A stretch of DNA of 64,000 bases from Epiperipatus broadwayi (Eukaryota > Onychophora > Udeonychophora > Euonychophora > Peripatidae), in contig JAQFVV010000021.1 of assembly GCA_028023455.1 (NCBI GenBank), positions 5,174,853-5,238,852 of the forward strand, given 5' to 3'. A program made the translations under genes and the position numbers. The notes below the pieces were generated by a model. That model had not been told where the DNA came from and ran no database searches. It saw only the letters and a program-made list of their open reading frames with translations. Of this stretch, positions 1-12,500 are shown in pieces. The number at the start of each line of letters is the position of its first letter. Positions within the stretch are counted from its first letter, which is position 1.

Positions 1-1945
1 AACAAAGTGTTTTACCAGCAATCATTCTTTCAGTGCAATCAGAGTCCATGTTTCCTCAAATAATATTTTTGGAGCTAGGAGCATGTCACAGTTTTTAAAT
101 TTTATAAGTTTATTCAGAAAGAATAATTTTCCCTCATGAATTGCACTGGGATTGAAAACCATTTTACGACTAGACCAGAATGCATAGTTGATAAATAATG
201 AAAGCCTAATAGTAGGGATGGATCTTGTCTTTATACTGTCCTTAAGAGAGATAACAAGGTAAAAATTCACTTTAAGGTTATCAGTGATAATCCTACTAGA
301 CCTCCAGAGTCCATGGCATGAGTAAACCAGATGATCAAAGGTTTCATCATGAGCCTGGCAGAGGGGGCAGATTGGGTCAATTTTGTTGATGCCTCACCTA
401 TGGAAGAGAAACCAATTAGTGCTAATGGCATTTAAATTTATCTTAATAATGAATTCAAAGAATTTCGGTTCCATAGCCCAGCACCTGAAGAGACAGATGA
501 TCTTATTATTGGTCAGGGCAAGTAGCGGTGTTATGGGAATTGTGACAGGGTGAATGAGACTATGTGCTTGCTAAATATTAATCCTGTTATCAAACGTATC
601 ATTCATAATTACCATTTAGCTTTTGATCAAATCAATCGCGACATACTGGCAAAATGACTTGCTCATATCCAAAAGATTTGTTAAGCACGGTGATAAAATT
701 AAATATCTTTTGAATATGAATGGCTTGAATAGCATGATAAGAAAGTCCATTATACTTTTGGTGATGTTGCATCCTGTTAATGCTAATTGCAACAACTTTA
801 CCTCCCCAGAAAAGTCGGGATGCAAGAGAATTCATTTTATTGATAAAAGTCTTAGTGATCCTCATGATAGGCATGTAATAGTTGAGCTTGGCCATGATCT
901 TCATATTGAGAAGCATTACCTTACCATGTGAGGAAAGATAAACTTTAGACAGATGTTTAGTAAGTCTTTCCATTGAATGCAGAATGTGATTTTGAATATC
1001 TTTGGACATTTGGAAGTAAGTTTTGGATATCTCAAAGACCAAAAACTTTTGAGGGTTGGCTGTAAATTTGGATATAATCTTCTGATCTGAGGATACCTTC
1101 CATATAGCTGATTTCAATGGGTTGATGGTGAGACCATAGTCAGCTGTGTATTGATCCAATATGGAATATAACTGAGATAAATAGGTTGTTGAAGAGAGGA
1201 AGATGATTACATCATCCATATAAGCCATGAGCTTTATCAATTTGGCAAGCCTTGGTGCATAGACACCAGGTAGTTGTTTGATGGCTTTCAATAGCAGATC
1301 AATGTAGACTATAAAGAGAAGAGCACTGAGGGAGGAGCCTTGCAGAATGGATGTGTTAGGTTGGAAGCTTGCCATTCAGCAAGACAGCAATTTCTCTGTT
1401 AGACATGAGGTTATCTATGATCTGTATGATAGAGGTTGGGATGTGATGGCCTTTCAGCAAGTTTAGAAGAGTACTGATGTTAACAGAGTCAAATGCTGCA
1501 TTAAAATCAAGCTGGATAGCTATGACAGCCTGCTTTCTCTGTTGTCTAACATAATCAATTAATATTTTAACTTGATCAATGGCTAAAATTGGTGAAGTAT
1601 GTTTCTTTGCAAATTGGAAAGAAGATATATTTTGGAGTATCTTATCCTGGATCTTATCTTTTATGACAGATTCCAGGATTTTAATGATGAGTGGGGACAT
1701 AGAAATCGGCCGAATATTTTTGAGGGTGTGGGGGATCTTCATGCTTCTTTAGGAAGGAGACTAAAGCAATAGGATATAGGTGGGGGATTGTTCTTTTCTC
1801 CTGTGCCAAATGGTTGGTCATTCTGAATAGGATGGGAATTGTGGTGGCTTAGATGATCTAACAGGAAGCATGGTATAGAATGCAGTCCAGGGTGTATTTT
1901 ATCAGGTAGTGCTTGGAGTTTGGCTTTCAGCATATCTTCAGTTAT
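1..1945 (-). pseudogene. LINE ORF2 reverse transcriptase and C-terminal region, broken
   Basis: Fragments in several minus-strand frames form one reverse transcriptase. Residues RPISMSPL mark the start of the RT fold (about 1690-1720), LDFNAAFDS is the first catalytic motif (about 1485-1515), and YMDD at 1211-1222 is the metal-binding box. LFWGGK and a degenerate GL block follow near 820-860. Near 305-370 the frame reads CPLC, then H and C residues, the Cys/His motif at the end of many ORF2 proteins. The frame changes near 1365 and near 1740, so the gene is dead. The reading continues to base 1, so the end of ORF2 is outside the window. Confidence 0.8.
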
Positions 1946-2414
1946 ACCATGATCATCTTGACAAACTAAAATGTCTTCAGTGGGAGTATTTACATGGCTG
2001 AGTTTTGTTCAAAGTGTTTATGGATTTCCTTAATCATTGGCAGGCCAACAAAGGAATCACCATCAATATTGATGATAGTGAGAGTAGGGGGGTTTAATAG
2101 CCCCCAGTGCCCAATGGAAGTAGCTTCTTGTCTAATAGTTCTGCTGAGCCAGAAACACCTTGGCATGCTTTATAGATAGATAATCTGCAAGTGCCTTCTG
2201 TTTGGCTTTATACTGTAGCTTAACAGATATAATCTCATCTATAGAAGATGAGGCAGAGTTAAATGCCTTCATTCTAAAACCAAGCTTGTCCAAGTCTTTT
2301 AGTAGCCCTAATGGTCCCTTTCACTTAATTGTATGGTAGGAAATGATCGATTGAAGAATGCCAATAAAGGCAAACAATGATTCCTCTATAGGTTTGGCAA
2401 GTATATCTATTTTT

Positions 2415-3115
2415 TTAAAAATATATATAAGCCTCAGATGGTATGGCTTCTGTTATATTCGATTTTGTCAACATTCTGATGGTGTTGCAAGCAGGAGTGA
2501 CAACATTATTAGCAGCTTCAATCTGAACTACTAGGGCAAGATGGTCTGAAAAGACCACATGTTCTAAGTTTGCTGTGATGAAAAAATGTATGTCAGGTGT
2601 ATAAAAGAATAGATGAATCAGTGACCTGTATTTTCTGGTGTAAAAAGAGTAGGAATCATCAGGCAGATGACCCTCACCACTCATAAATGGATTGTCTATC
2701 AAGTAAATATAGGTTTTTGTGAAATTTTGCATAAGTGATATTAAAATTGCCAAGGATTAGGGTGGGGTTGTTATTATTTACCAATAGCATATTAATTATG
2801 TTAATGACTTTCATTAACGTGCAGCAGGACCTATCTTCATACACATATATTATATTGATTACCAAATTATAATAAGTGATTGATATAGAAATAAGGTTAT
2901 TATCCTTATACAGTATTAAAAATTTATTAAGTGGATGTTTTTTTATTAATAAGTAAACCGACTCTGCCAGCTGCAGTAACGCTATCAGAGAAAACTATGT
3001 ATCCAAGAGATTCAAGACATTCTCTAATTTCTATAATCTGAATTTGAATGATATTTTGTTTCATAAAAAATAAATAATGGATTTTTGATTGTAATCCATT
3101 GTTCAATGGCATATA
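2415..3115 (-). pseudogene. APE-type endonuclease domain of the same LINE ORF2, broken
   Basis: Minus-strand fragments carry LGNFNI (about 2732-2760), a decayed form of the GDFN motif of AP-like LINE endonucleases, and FSDH (about 2541-2552), the last catalytic motif of that fold. Upstream, near 2940-3110, text of the type 'ARGLLINKK' fits the N-terminal half. The domain nicks target DNA for insertion. Frames are shifted between the parts, and Asp in GDFN is replaced by Asn, so it is not functional. Confidence 0.72.
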
Positions 3116-3425
3116 CCCTTTCCAATGAGTTAATACCCCTTACATTTACTCCTACAAACTTATGCAACATAATTGGGTTATGTATTTTTTAAAACTACCA
3201 CCAAGAATATAAGGTTCCCTTTTAATTCTCAGCATAAATAGAAGGTAAATTCTACTTGGAATAGTCGGGATTCTCATAGTCTGGATCTTCAATGGTGTTA
3301 TCTGAGGTTTCTTCTAACACAATGGGTTCAATCAATGAGGTGCCACCTGAACTGTCAACATTGATAAAATGATGTATATCACCAGCAGTCTCTTCTAATG
3401 AATTAAGACTCAATATCCTATTATC

Positions 3426-5520
3426 CTAATCTGATAACTGACATTTCTTCTCTGGACTTTTTTCCTTATGTATTGGAATATTGGCTTTCTTCTTCTGCTT
3501 AAGAGATAAACATCTGTTTTTCTTCCCCAGAGATTTTTCATCTACTGAGCTGGACTTGTGCATAATGGCTGATTTACTTTTCTTAGTACTGGACTTATCT
3601 ATAGGCACTTCCATTGGAGATTCCTCTTCTGAGCTAATATCTTGTTACTTTTAAGCTGCTTGTTCATACTTCTTGCGCATCTCAAAGTAGTGGTTTTAGT
3701 CTGATATGTAACTATACTTTTGTTCAGCGGCTTCTTGGCAGGATTACTTGAAGTAGTGCTCTAATTGTGTTGATGACATGTGGGATTGTATGAAGTGTCT
3801 TGCTCCACCACAGTTTGTTGTGTTGATCCCATTATTTCAGCATGAAGTAGTTGGCATTGAGTATCATTTCTTCTTATTGAGGCCAGTGGAAGTAGACTCA
3901 TCTACGAGAAAAGAATCTTGTGTAACATCTGATGTTTCTTCTTCTCTGACTACACTTCTGTAATCAGGTTGTTGCAAGACAGATATTGTTGATTATTCAT
4001 TTGATATTCTTTGTAGGCAATTATAATTTGGGGTTCTGTTGTTGATGCGTCATTAGTTACGGATGAATATGATTGTGCAGTACCTTGAGAAGTTGATGTA
4101 AAATTCTTTTTGCATCTATGATAAATACTATTTTTGATTCCATAATTAGAGCACATTCTTGATTGGCACTCTTTCACCAAGTGGGTCCTCTCAAGACAAT
4201 AAAAACACTGTGGTCTAACTCCACATAAAGAGACAATCATGTTGGAGCCTTTGTAATGGAACACGGTGGGTATGTCAGTGGGTGAGACATTTTGTTTGAT
4301 TGCTATTTGAAAAGATACATTGTTAGATAGAAAATGTAGTCCATCTGAATCAACAGGAAGGTATTTAAACTTACTAACATGGCCAAAGGCTTTGGGTGAT
4401 TCCTGTAGATGTTTTTGATAGAAGTTCATAGGACAATTTTTAATCCTACCAAAAATTGTATTAGATCAAGTGAGATCAATGTAACAGATGAATTTATCAT
4501 TCAATACCCTGATATTGCTTTTAAAGTAATTCTTGGCTGGCCAGTTAGTAAATTCCAGAGCAATGTAGCGGTCATTAGGATGACTCAAGATCTTATGAAT
4601 ACCGTGGCTTAGGTCTTTTTCTTTAATAGTTTCATATAGCAATTCAGAGGGGAACTTGAACAATGCACAGTTAGCATTAGTAACAACTAATATCAGGTTC
4701 TTGTCACCATTGAAATTGATCAATGACTTATAAAGATTATTGGGTATAGTGCTGTTAAAATGTTCGGTGAGGTCTTGACACTGCTCCTCATTATAGTTAC
4801 GTGTATTAAAGAAATATGTGTTGGTGGATGTTTGTTTAAAAGTGCTATTCTGGTCAATGTCCATTTACAATAAATCAAGCAAAGTAATATTATCACTAAT
4901 GTTAGGAGTATTATGAGAAGCATTTGAGAACAATTTGCTTTCAAGGATATTTGCATACGTAGGGATGTTTATATCATAAATATTTGTTTTACTATGTTGG
5001 ACTTTCCCCAACTCTTAAGTACCATTTTGTGTTTTTTGTATATTTCCATTTATTTGGCTATTACTGAGTTCTGCATTGTTTTCTAATGCTGTAGCAAAAA
5101 TATTAGAATTTTGGGCCCTCATTGGCAAAATTTTTTTTTTTAAACTTATCAGAGGTTTCATCTTTTTTAACAACGGAAGACATAGCATGTTTATCTTTTG
5201 ATATTTCTGCATGCAATTTGGTGACAATATTATTTGGAGTGTTCTGCGTCAAGCCGTCAACTAAAACTGAGTCCGAAATATGATCTAGTGCATCTTTTCT
5301 GGCAGGTTGAAAATCTGATTTTAACATTGAGATTTGCATATCCTTAGTAATTTTACTTACAACCCCTAAATCTTGTGTAATGGGGTTATTTATATTATCA
5401 TTTTGAATTATATAATTTGTTTTCTTAGGTTTAATTACTTCCTTCTCTAAGTGCAATTTTTCATTCATTTGACTATTTTCGTCATTGTGATACAACATTA
5501 GATTACCATGCTGTTGATTG
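3426..5520 (-). pseudogene. LINE ORF1 (CCHC nucleic-acid-binding protein), broken
   Basis: The minus strand has three sizeable open pieces (about 5520-5103, 4864-4466 and 4429-3950) that together look like one ORF1. The 4429-3950 piece contains a zinc knuckle of spacing C-x2-C-x4-H-x4-C (CFYCLERTHLVKEC, about 4160-4205), followed by a second knuckle in which one Cys is Tyr. ORF1 proteins of Tx1/L1-type elements bind element RNA. The first piece begins inside the RTE tail at its right, so its N-terminus is not original. Frame changes between the pieces show decay. Bases 3426-3614 encode a Lys/Ser-rich stretch that may be the ORF1 C-terminus. Confidence 0.6.
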
Positions 5521-5523
5521 CTA

Positions 5524-6150
5524 TTCATCATCATCATCATTATCAACCATTATCAATCCACTGCAGGATGAAGGTCTCTCCAAGTTTAATCCATCTTCTC
5601 CGATCTTTAGCTTCTCTTCTCCACATCACCCCTACACATTTTCTTATTTCATCCATCCATCTTACATGTGGTCTCCTTCTGGGTCTTTTACAATCTCTTG
5701 GAATCCAGTTTAAAATTTCAATTGTCCATCTATTATCATCTCTTCTAGCAATATGTCCAGCCCAACACCACTTCAATCTTTTAATTTTTTCAATGAGGTC
5801 AGTAACACCTGTTTGTTCTCTTACCCATACATTGCGTTTTCGATCTCTTCTTGTTACTCCCAACATACATCTCTCCATACTTCTTTGAGTGGTCTGAAGT
5901 CTCTGTATTGATCTTCTATTAAGTGTCCAAGTCTCAGATCCATAAGTAAGAACTGGTAAAACACATTTGTTAAAAACCTTTCTTTTCAAACACATAGGCA
6001 TAATTCCTTTTAATATCAAGTTATTTCTACCAAAAGCACTCCAACCAAGTTTAATTCTATGATTAATTTCCTCTATTATGTTTCCATCTGTATTAATAAT
6101 CTGACCAAGGTATTTGTAACTCTTAACTTCTTCTAATATTGTCTTGCAAA
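5524..6150 (-). pseudogene. RTE-type LINE, 5'-truncated 3' end
   Basis: A single open minus-strand frame from about 6150 to 5543 encodes the C-terminal part of an RTE reverse transcriptase: YKYLGQIINTDG, LGWSAFG, CVLPVLTYGSETW, AMER-like and LGVTRRDRKRN, LKWCWAGHIAR, RPHVRWMDEI and a final LGETFILQWIDNG. This order is typical of the region after the RT core in RTE/BovB-like elements. It is followed by a short tail of TGATGA repeats, the usual RTE 3' terminus. The catalytic core is missing, consistent with 5' truncation during insertion. Two further copies with the same 3' end lie at 8640 and 54008. Confidence 0.85.
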
Positions 6151-7600
6151 TAATTTTTTTCCATCTGATTCATAGAAATTTTTAGGTAAAATAAGGTTCA
6201 CCTTGCCTGTCCAGGAGGTTTAATCACAACATCTTCCTTGCTTCACTAGTAATTTGAACTTAAAAGAGGCAGCTGAATGACAGTGTATAAACTAAGATAT
6301 CAATTATATTAATTTTAACCTTGATGGTTCTTTAATCACATTATATGTTCTGGATGTAAAAAATTCACACCAAGCAGTGTTATTTCTTGCAACTAGTTTT
6401 AGAAAAAATTGATCTTTACCGTTTTAACCACTATTCTCACTGGTGTTATAACTACTTCAATAGCTTTTAATTTTAAAACATTATTTTTAGATTTAGACAA
6501 ATCCTATTAGATTACTTTCACATTAATGGTAAGAGGAATATTTAAATAGCTCTAATCAAGAATACAACTCTTTGTCAAAAAAAAACAACTTCTATCCTAG
6601 ATTTACATCCAGAATGATTTATTATTGATTATATATTGCTCATGCAGGATCATTGCTAAGAACTTCTATTCTGTCAAATCTATCCCAATGTTTTTTCAAT
6701 ACTCACAGATTTGCATTCTTTATACACACATATGTCCATGTATTTAAGTACCCACCCATCCCCAGATTGTTTTCTGGTTTTCATTTTTTCCCCTGAGACT
6801 TTGGTTTTGAAGCTGGAAGTAAAGCACTTGCCTTGTATATAACCAACCAATTTTAGTTCCATTTTATTGAACAAACTAATAACTTGAAAATCCAAACAGC
6901 TTGAGGTTTTGAACCCAAGCCAGTCTCTTTGAATAGGTTACATTGATCTGATTCTAAGTCAATATCTATATATTTTAGTAACTATAATTATTTATTAATT
7001 GTAGACACCTTTTCTCCCTGGCTAGGAATATTAGCAGTGATTTAGAAAATATCTGCATAGGATTAGTAGCTTAATACTATTACAGAATCTTACTTTCACA
7101 ACTAATACAATGAAATGATGAATGTCATATGACTAAAGACTGTGAGATATTGAATTAAAGAGAGAACATAAAGAGCAAACAGAAAATATGTTTGTTTCTC
7201 TCAGAAATAATAAAGTTTGTGGAATCAGTATCAACCCAAAAAGCAGAAAGATTACATTAGCACATGATTTAGTGTAGAATAATGGATTCTGGAGTTCAAG
7301 TCCTATGGATAACAGCCCACTTATTTTAGTTCTGCTGTTCAAACCTTTTTTGAATTCCCTAACAATAAATCATTTGATTATTTTTATATTTTAAATTATA
7401 TTGTATAAGATAACAAAAATGCTATTGACCAAATAGTATTTATGTGAATGTCAATTCATTATTTTCCATTTGCAGATCCTATTGATACTGCGAGTTGTAC
7501 ATATTGTTTAATACCAATTAATCGTCACATGACACCTACTTACACAATGCTGTTCATCAGTAAAAAAAATTTTCTTCCCACCTTTCTGCTATGTCATGTA
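6151..7600. other. No recognisable feature
   Basis: AT-rich DNA with only short chance frames. I see no domain, RNA gene or clear repeat. Confidence 0.5.
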
Positions 7601-7609
7601 TGTTTAGTA

Positions 7610-7905
7610 ATCAAAAGACACCATATTATGATTAATAAATCCTTATCCAATGCTGTCCTATTCAAGCTAATAACTTGATAGTAAAACAAAAAAGTAGATA
7701 ATGGATGAGAAAGGAAAAGTAAATTTGATTCAAAGATCCAGATCAGATTCATTTCTGTAGGATGAAAGCCAAAAAGATAGAAATTAGTCTGTAGTTATTG
7801 CGTAGGGCAACCCTGGATAGGAATTTTTGAAGCACTATCATCTGGCAACTATTAATTATTAAAACGTATACTAGGTGGCATAAATGTTGTGAGGAAAAAA
7901 ATTTG
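7610..7905 (+). repeat. Interspersed repeat family A, diverged copy 1
   Basis: Shares with the next copy the sequence of blocks 'ACACCATA', 'GTAACTTGATAGTAAAAC' (here AATAACTTG), 'GAAAGCCA...AGAAATTAGTCTG' and 'TGGCATAAATG'. The same blocks recur in the palindrome at 59.7-60.8 kb. It is noncoding. Its mechanism of spread is unknown. Confidence 0.55.
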
Positions 7906-8004
7906 CTGCTGAACAGCATATTGTAATTAATTATCATGTGATATTTAATTGGTTTTATAACAATTCCTACCAAGGAATAGAGATGCCTGCAGATGTTGAA
8001 AAAC

Positions 8005-8350
8005 TAAGGACACCATAATATGTAGATACTGGACTAGTTTCGGGTCTATATAACTATACAAGCATGATGGTTTAAATTGAAAACATTAATATGTTTTAAA
8101 TTTTGGGCTAGTAACTTGATAGTAAAACTAAGAAGTAAAATGTGGCTGCTATAGAAAAAGTGCAGTAGATCCCCCCAAAAAAACCAAGCTGCATTGCTCC
8201 AAGATACAAAACACCTCACTGATAAAAGCCATAAGCTAGAAACTAGTCTGAGGATATTGGATAGGATAGCACTGGATAGAGATTTATTAAGCACTGCCAC
8301 CTGGCATCTATTAATTAGTAAAACTTATAGATGGCATAAATGTGGTAAGA
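8005..8350 (+). repeat. Interspersed repeat family A, diverged copy 2
   Basis: Contains ACACCATAATATG, CTATATAACTATACAAG, the block CACTGATAAAAGCC and AGCTAGAAACTAGTCTGAGG, in the same order as the copies at 56.7 and 60.4 kb. Copies 1 and 2 lie in direct orientation about 100 bp apart. Confidence 0.6.
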
Positions 8351-8639
8351 ATAATTTGCTACCGAGCATATTGTTTAAAATATATATACAATGTGTACAG
8401 GTATGTAATATACAATGCAATTATATCATTAATAATCAATAAGAAAATTCAATGTTTTGTTGTCAATCAATCATTTTATAGCCAGTCAGGAATAAAAAAA
8501 TAACAGGAAGCTTTCATGCAGAACTTAATTTTTTTGTTCAGCGCCTTCAGCTATGTATTTGCACTGTTACTTCCAGTTCAATAGCTATTATCACATCAAC
8601 CAGTATTTTAAATAAATACAAAGAAGAAGAGATCAAAAA

Positions 8640-8935
8640 TGCAATGTATGGGTAAGAGAACAAACAGGTGTTACTGACCTCATTGAAAAAATTAAAAGAT
8701 TGGAGTTGGGCTGGACATATTGCTAGAAGAGATGATAATAGATAGACGAAATCTTAAACTGGATTCCAAGAGAAGACCCAGAAAGAGACCATGTGTGAGA
8801 TGGATGGATGAAATAAGAAAGTGTGCAGGGGTGATGTGGAGAAGAGAAGCTAAAGATCAGAGAAGATGGATTAAACTTGGACAGACCTTCATCCTGAAAT
8901 GGAATGATAATGGTTGTTGATGATGAAGTGAAGAA
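8640..8935 (+). pseudogene. RTE-type LINE, short 3' fragment
   Basis: Encodes, with frameshifts and a stop, the same C-terminal block as the fragment at 5524-6150: VREQTGVTDLIEKIKR, WAGHIARR, RPCVRWMDEIRKCAGVMW and a final LGQTFILKWNDNG. It ends at a TGATGA tail. It is a shorter 5'-truncated copy of the same RTE family in the opposite orientation. It has no coding potential of its own. Confidence 0.82.
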
Positions 8936-9181
8936 TATTAAAATATAACAAAAGGCATGAAATAAGGACAAATTCAAAAAATACTGAAAACTATTAATTA
9001 TTTAAGTGATGCTCATTTAAATACCCTCCTCCCCCACAATTTACATTATGGGTTATTTATATGCATAGAAATCTGATTTATTGGAAAAACATATGTTAAG
9101 AAGTTGATTAAATAACATAGTTATCATATTCAAATAAAAAAAACAATAATGACTTTATTGCTCAGGATTTCATAAGAAGTT

Positions 9182-9250
9182 TGAGCACCAGAATCGATCT
9201 AATACCTTCTGATCCCAAGTTGGATACTCTACCATCTGCACCAAACCATG
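9182..9250 (-). repeat. tRNA-like relic (possible SINE head)
   Basis: On the minus strand, TGGTGCAGATGGTAGAGTA resembles a Pol III A box, and GATCGATTC about 30 bases later resembles a B box. The flanking CATGGTTTGG does not pair well with the other end as an acceptor stem, so it is not a working tRNA gene. Confidence 0.35.
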
Positions 9251-10679
9251 AAGGGTATATCCAAATGATCCTATTTAAAAAAAAGAAATCTACAATATTT
9301 TAATAAGTTTAAGAAATTCTATTAATGTTGTGTTTTAAGTATTAATAAGCCTATTCTCTCATTTAAAATAAAACGGCAGACAAGATAATAATTTTATAAA
9401 ATTTGAAATTTATTAATTAACTTGGTTTAAAGTCATCTTGCTCAGGGCTGCACACTTTGTCATATATCCTGAGTTCGGTGTATTCATCATTCCATCAATA
9501 CATTTTAGTTATTAAACGACATTTAAAAAATTTTCTATATTGCAAAATGTAATAGTAGTAATAATCGTGCTTAAGTATTCTTTGTTTCATTTTGACTTTA
9601 CATTACAATATTCTTCAAACTACTTTTCTTACAATTAATTCTGAGAGTCAATACCCATATGTAACACACACACACACACATATATATATATTAATAAGCG
9701 AAGCATGAAAACAAATGGCCGCTTTATTCTGGTTAACTAACGTTAGTGTTTTAAAATATTTTTTGAACAGTGTTATGAGGTCTAAACTCGAATGTTGCTG
9801 ACAAGTGTTTCATCATGAGAATTCATGATAGACTGGGGCAACTCTGGTGGAAACCATGAAACAAAATGTGGAAGAGGAATCAACAATTTATTTGGACTGT
9901 TGGAAAGCCTATAAAACTGCTGAATTATAAGTTGCCAATTATCAATCATTTTCATGTGAATCACATGTTAAGTCTCCATTTTGAAAAAAAAATTACTTAA
10001 GCCTCGATTTTGGAACAAAATTTTATCCCCTTTGAAATAAAGTAGAACAAATTGATTGTTTCATCATTGTGACAGTTCCTGTTATATATTACATGGTAAG
10101 TACCGTATGTCTTCATTTTAAGCATTTTGTAATTTAATGATTGTTTTGTCCATATTTAAAGTAACATTTGGGAATTGAATAATGCCATGTCATATTTAAT
10201 ATTTTTGTGTGAAATTAATACTTTTAGTATTGTTAAAAATGTACTTTTTTCAGATTTAGTCTGGTGTAATTATTGTCACGTATTAGAACTGCTACGTCTT
10301 TTCACTTATGTATTCAAACTGCTGATAACTTTGTAAATGGCAAAAATATGTACATATGGTCTATTTTGTTGAATTTATTATTTTAAGTTTGTGTAAGATT
10401 CAAGTGTACACATTATTTGGTCAGATTACAAGATTAGAAAGTTATCAGTGGATTGATATGAATGTGAAAAGGTGTAGCAGGTCTAATACATGAGCATCTT
10501 CATTCTTTCTAACCAAAGTGTTTTAGTTAAACTTCTATATTAATCAATGAAAGGCTGTTTTATTCTTGTTAAATTTTGACCTATGCTAAGTTAAAGAGTG
10601 TTTTAAAATATTTATTGCACGGAGTAATGAGTTTTAATCTTAAATGTTATATATATATATATATATCATTAAAAACAAT
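9251..10679. other. AT-rich, no gene; CA/TA microsatellite
   Basis: The only structured feature is a (CA)n(TA)n tract at about 9665-9691, plus a TA run near 10650-10666. No coding or RNA signal is visible. Confidence 0.5.
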
Positions 10680-10795
10680 TAACACTTAGACAATCCCAAT
10701 ATCAATAACAATCAACAATTTCAAACTGTTGTCAAGGCAACCTTTTAATAATAAAGGTATCAATATCAATAACAATCAACAATTTCAAACTAAAT
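10680..10795 (+). repeat. Short direct repeat pair
   Basis: About 35 bases beginning AATATCAATAACAATC and ending AATTTCAAAC occur twice, near 10699 and 10760. They are separated by CTGTTGTCAAGGCAACC, itself a small inverted repeat (GTTGTC/GGCAAC). The cause is unknown. Confidence 0.6.
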
Positions 10796-12110
10796 TACTA
10801 TGTCCAAAGACATTTTAGAGTAATTAGACAATGGTATAATATGACCAAATAATGATACTTTTGCTATTGTGGACCATTCTCATAACACAATGTATTATAA
10901 CATCTCTATTTAAAAAACACATTATAAATTTAAATGAAACCCATATTTTCATTGATTTGTTTATACAGTTCATGACTCTATGTATCTATTTTTCTTTGAA
11001 CATATTGTTACAGTTTGTAGCGAGTATTTTACACCGTTATTTAAAATATTTTCAAATGAAATTTTTTAAAAAAAAAATAAAACTAATAATCAAAATATGT
11101 TACTTTTAAGACATTGTAACAAACATGTCTTTTACTTTTTTGTTTTGACTACATGTACTTTATACGCAACCAATATTTTGAACAAAGTTGTTTATTTGCA
11201 AGATTTCATTTGTTTTTTTAGATGAAGCCTTGAAAATGAATTGTTCAAATCATAATTTAATCAGAATAATAAAGGTAAGAATAGCTTCCATTCTACTATT
11301 TTAAAGAAAACAATGTTTATCAGTGAATATAAAAAAATTGATGTTGGCAAGACATCCTTAAATATGTACGCATGTGTAAATGTGTAAAATAGCATTACAA
11401 TGACTTTCATTTGTAGCAGAATTTCATGAAATTTAAGCATAACTTTTGATTTTTTAATTTTAATGTATGTCATTATTATTTTTATTGATAACTTCTTCCA
11501 TTCTATCCTATTTTCTGTTTTCTTACTAAGAACAATGCATGCATATTTACTAATATTTTTATTTCTTCATCTTTTCCTTCATTATTTTATTCTTCTCCAT
11601 ATCTAAAAGTTTATGGTTTATCCCAATGTATCATTTTTAAAATACTTTTATTTAATTTAGAATTTCTGATTGCTTGTCTATGTTAAATCTTGTGAATAAT
11701 TTTTAACATACTTCTATCCGATGTATTTCCTTCAAATTTTGTACATATGTTAGGTATCAATGACAGTGCAACATGACATTGAAATATTTCAGGGTTAATT
11801 AGCTATTGCTTGATCTCAGTTTGGTTAATTTTCAGTAATACATGATAGATGATGATATATATTTTTAAAAAGTAGAATTTCATTGAATATTTTTTAAAAA
11901 GAATTTATAGTTAAAAAAAATCAAAGGAAGGATGAAATCTGAATTTCTCTTGATTGTTTAATTAAAACATATTTTTTTAAAAATGTTGCTTCATAAGCAA
12001 AAAAAAATCTTGTAAACAATTTTAATGCACATGAATTTCATTTCAGAAGTTAGAAATATCGTAACATTGTTTACATTCTTAATTTATAAATTTGAATATA
12101 GTTACAAAAA
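10796..12110. other. AT-rich, no recognisable feature
   Basis: Short open frames only (an 85-codon frame at 10852 is very AT-rich and hydrophobic by composition). I see no support for a gene. Confidence 0.5.
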
Positions 12111-12200
12111 GCCTGTTAGTCGAGTGGTCAGACAGCTGCCTTACAAGCAGTTGTCCCAGGGTTGCGGGTTCACTTCCCGGCCGGTGCTTTGACACATGGA
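12111..12200 (+). repeat. tRNA-derived SINE head (family T), copy 1
   Basis: A cloverleaf-like unit of about 77 bases. The D arm is GTCGAGTGGTCAGA, the anticodon arm is CTGC-CTTACAA-GCAG (anticodon TAC if real), and the T arm is CGGG-TTCACTT-CCCG, followed by CCGGTGC. Directly after it, all full copies carry a TGACACATG block. The same unit recurs at 18728 (minus strand) and 40597, with a 5' part at 53586, so this is a dispersed retroposon rather than a tRNA gene. Long variable-loop bases and mispairs in the acceptor stem support that. Confidence 0.7.
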
Positions 12201-12359
12201 AGTCTGTTGCAAAATATTGAATATTTAAAAAGTAAAAAACAATATATATATGTAAATATTTAATAGAGAATGCTGTTACTTAATTTGAAAAGTAATGTGC
12301 TAAAAACCAAAAACATAATTTTTTACTTGGATTGCAAATTGGGTTGGTATATTTAATTT

Positions 12360-12500
12360 GAAAAGGGGGGGCAAAATAAATAATTTTATTTTTTTTTTTT
12401 TAAAACTTTTTTTGAATCTTTTTAAAAATAAAAAAAAAAATTTTCCCCAAAAAAATTTTTTTTTTTTTAGTGAAATTTTGGGGGGGGTGTTTTTTTTCAT
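12360..12500. repeat. Homopolymer-rich low-complexity stretch
   Basis: Runs of G, A, T and C of 6-13 bases follow one another (for example G8, T14, A10, C4, T12 and G9-like runs). This is unlike the surrounding AT-rich DNA and may be partly a sequencing or consensus artefact. Confidence 0.6.

Larger units (their letters stand above)
1..5520 (-). mobile_element. Degenerate Tx1/L1-like non-LTR retrotransposon (3' end lies beyond the window)
   Basis: Reading the minus strand from right to left gives, in order, an ORF1-like protein with a CCHC knuckle, an APE-type endonuclease, a reverse transcriptase and a C-terminal Cys/His motif. That is the order of an autonomous LINE. The frames are repeatedly broken by shifts and stops, so no intact protein remains. 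The ORF1 knuckle together with an L1-like C-terminal region (LFWGGK followed by a GL motif) points to the Tx1 side of the L1 group; the clade call is inference. The 5' limit abuts an RTE tail at about 5520, and the 3' end runs off the window. Confidence 0.8.

Noticed and set aside
5508-5888. Plus-strand 126-codon ORF
   Set aside because: It is the antisense shadow of the RTE C-terminal frame; the His run comes from the repeat tail.
10852-11109. 85-codon membrane protein
   Set aside because: Its hydrophobicity follows from AT-rich composition, and there is no supporting motif or context.
12111-12187. Functional tRNA-Val (TAC) gene
   Set aside because: The same unit is dispersed in four copies with a shared non-tRNA 3' block. 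The acceptor pairs are imperfect and there are extra bases between the anticodon and T arms.
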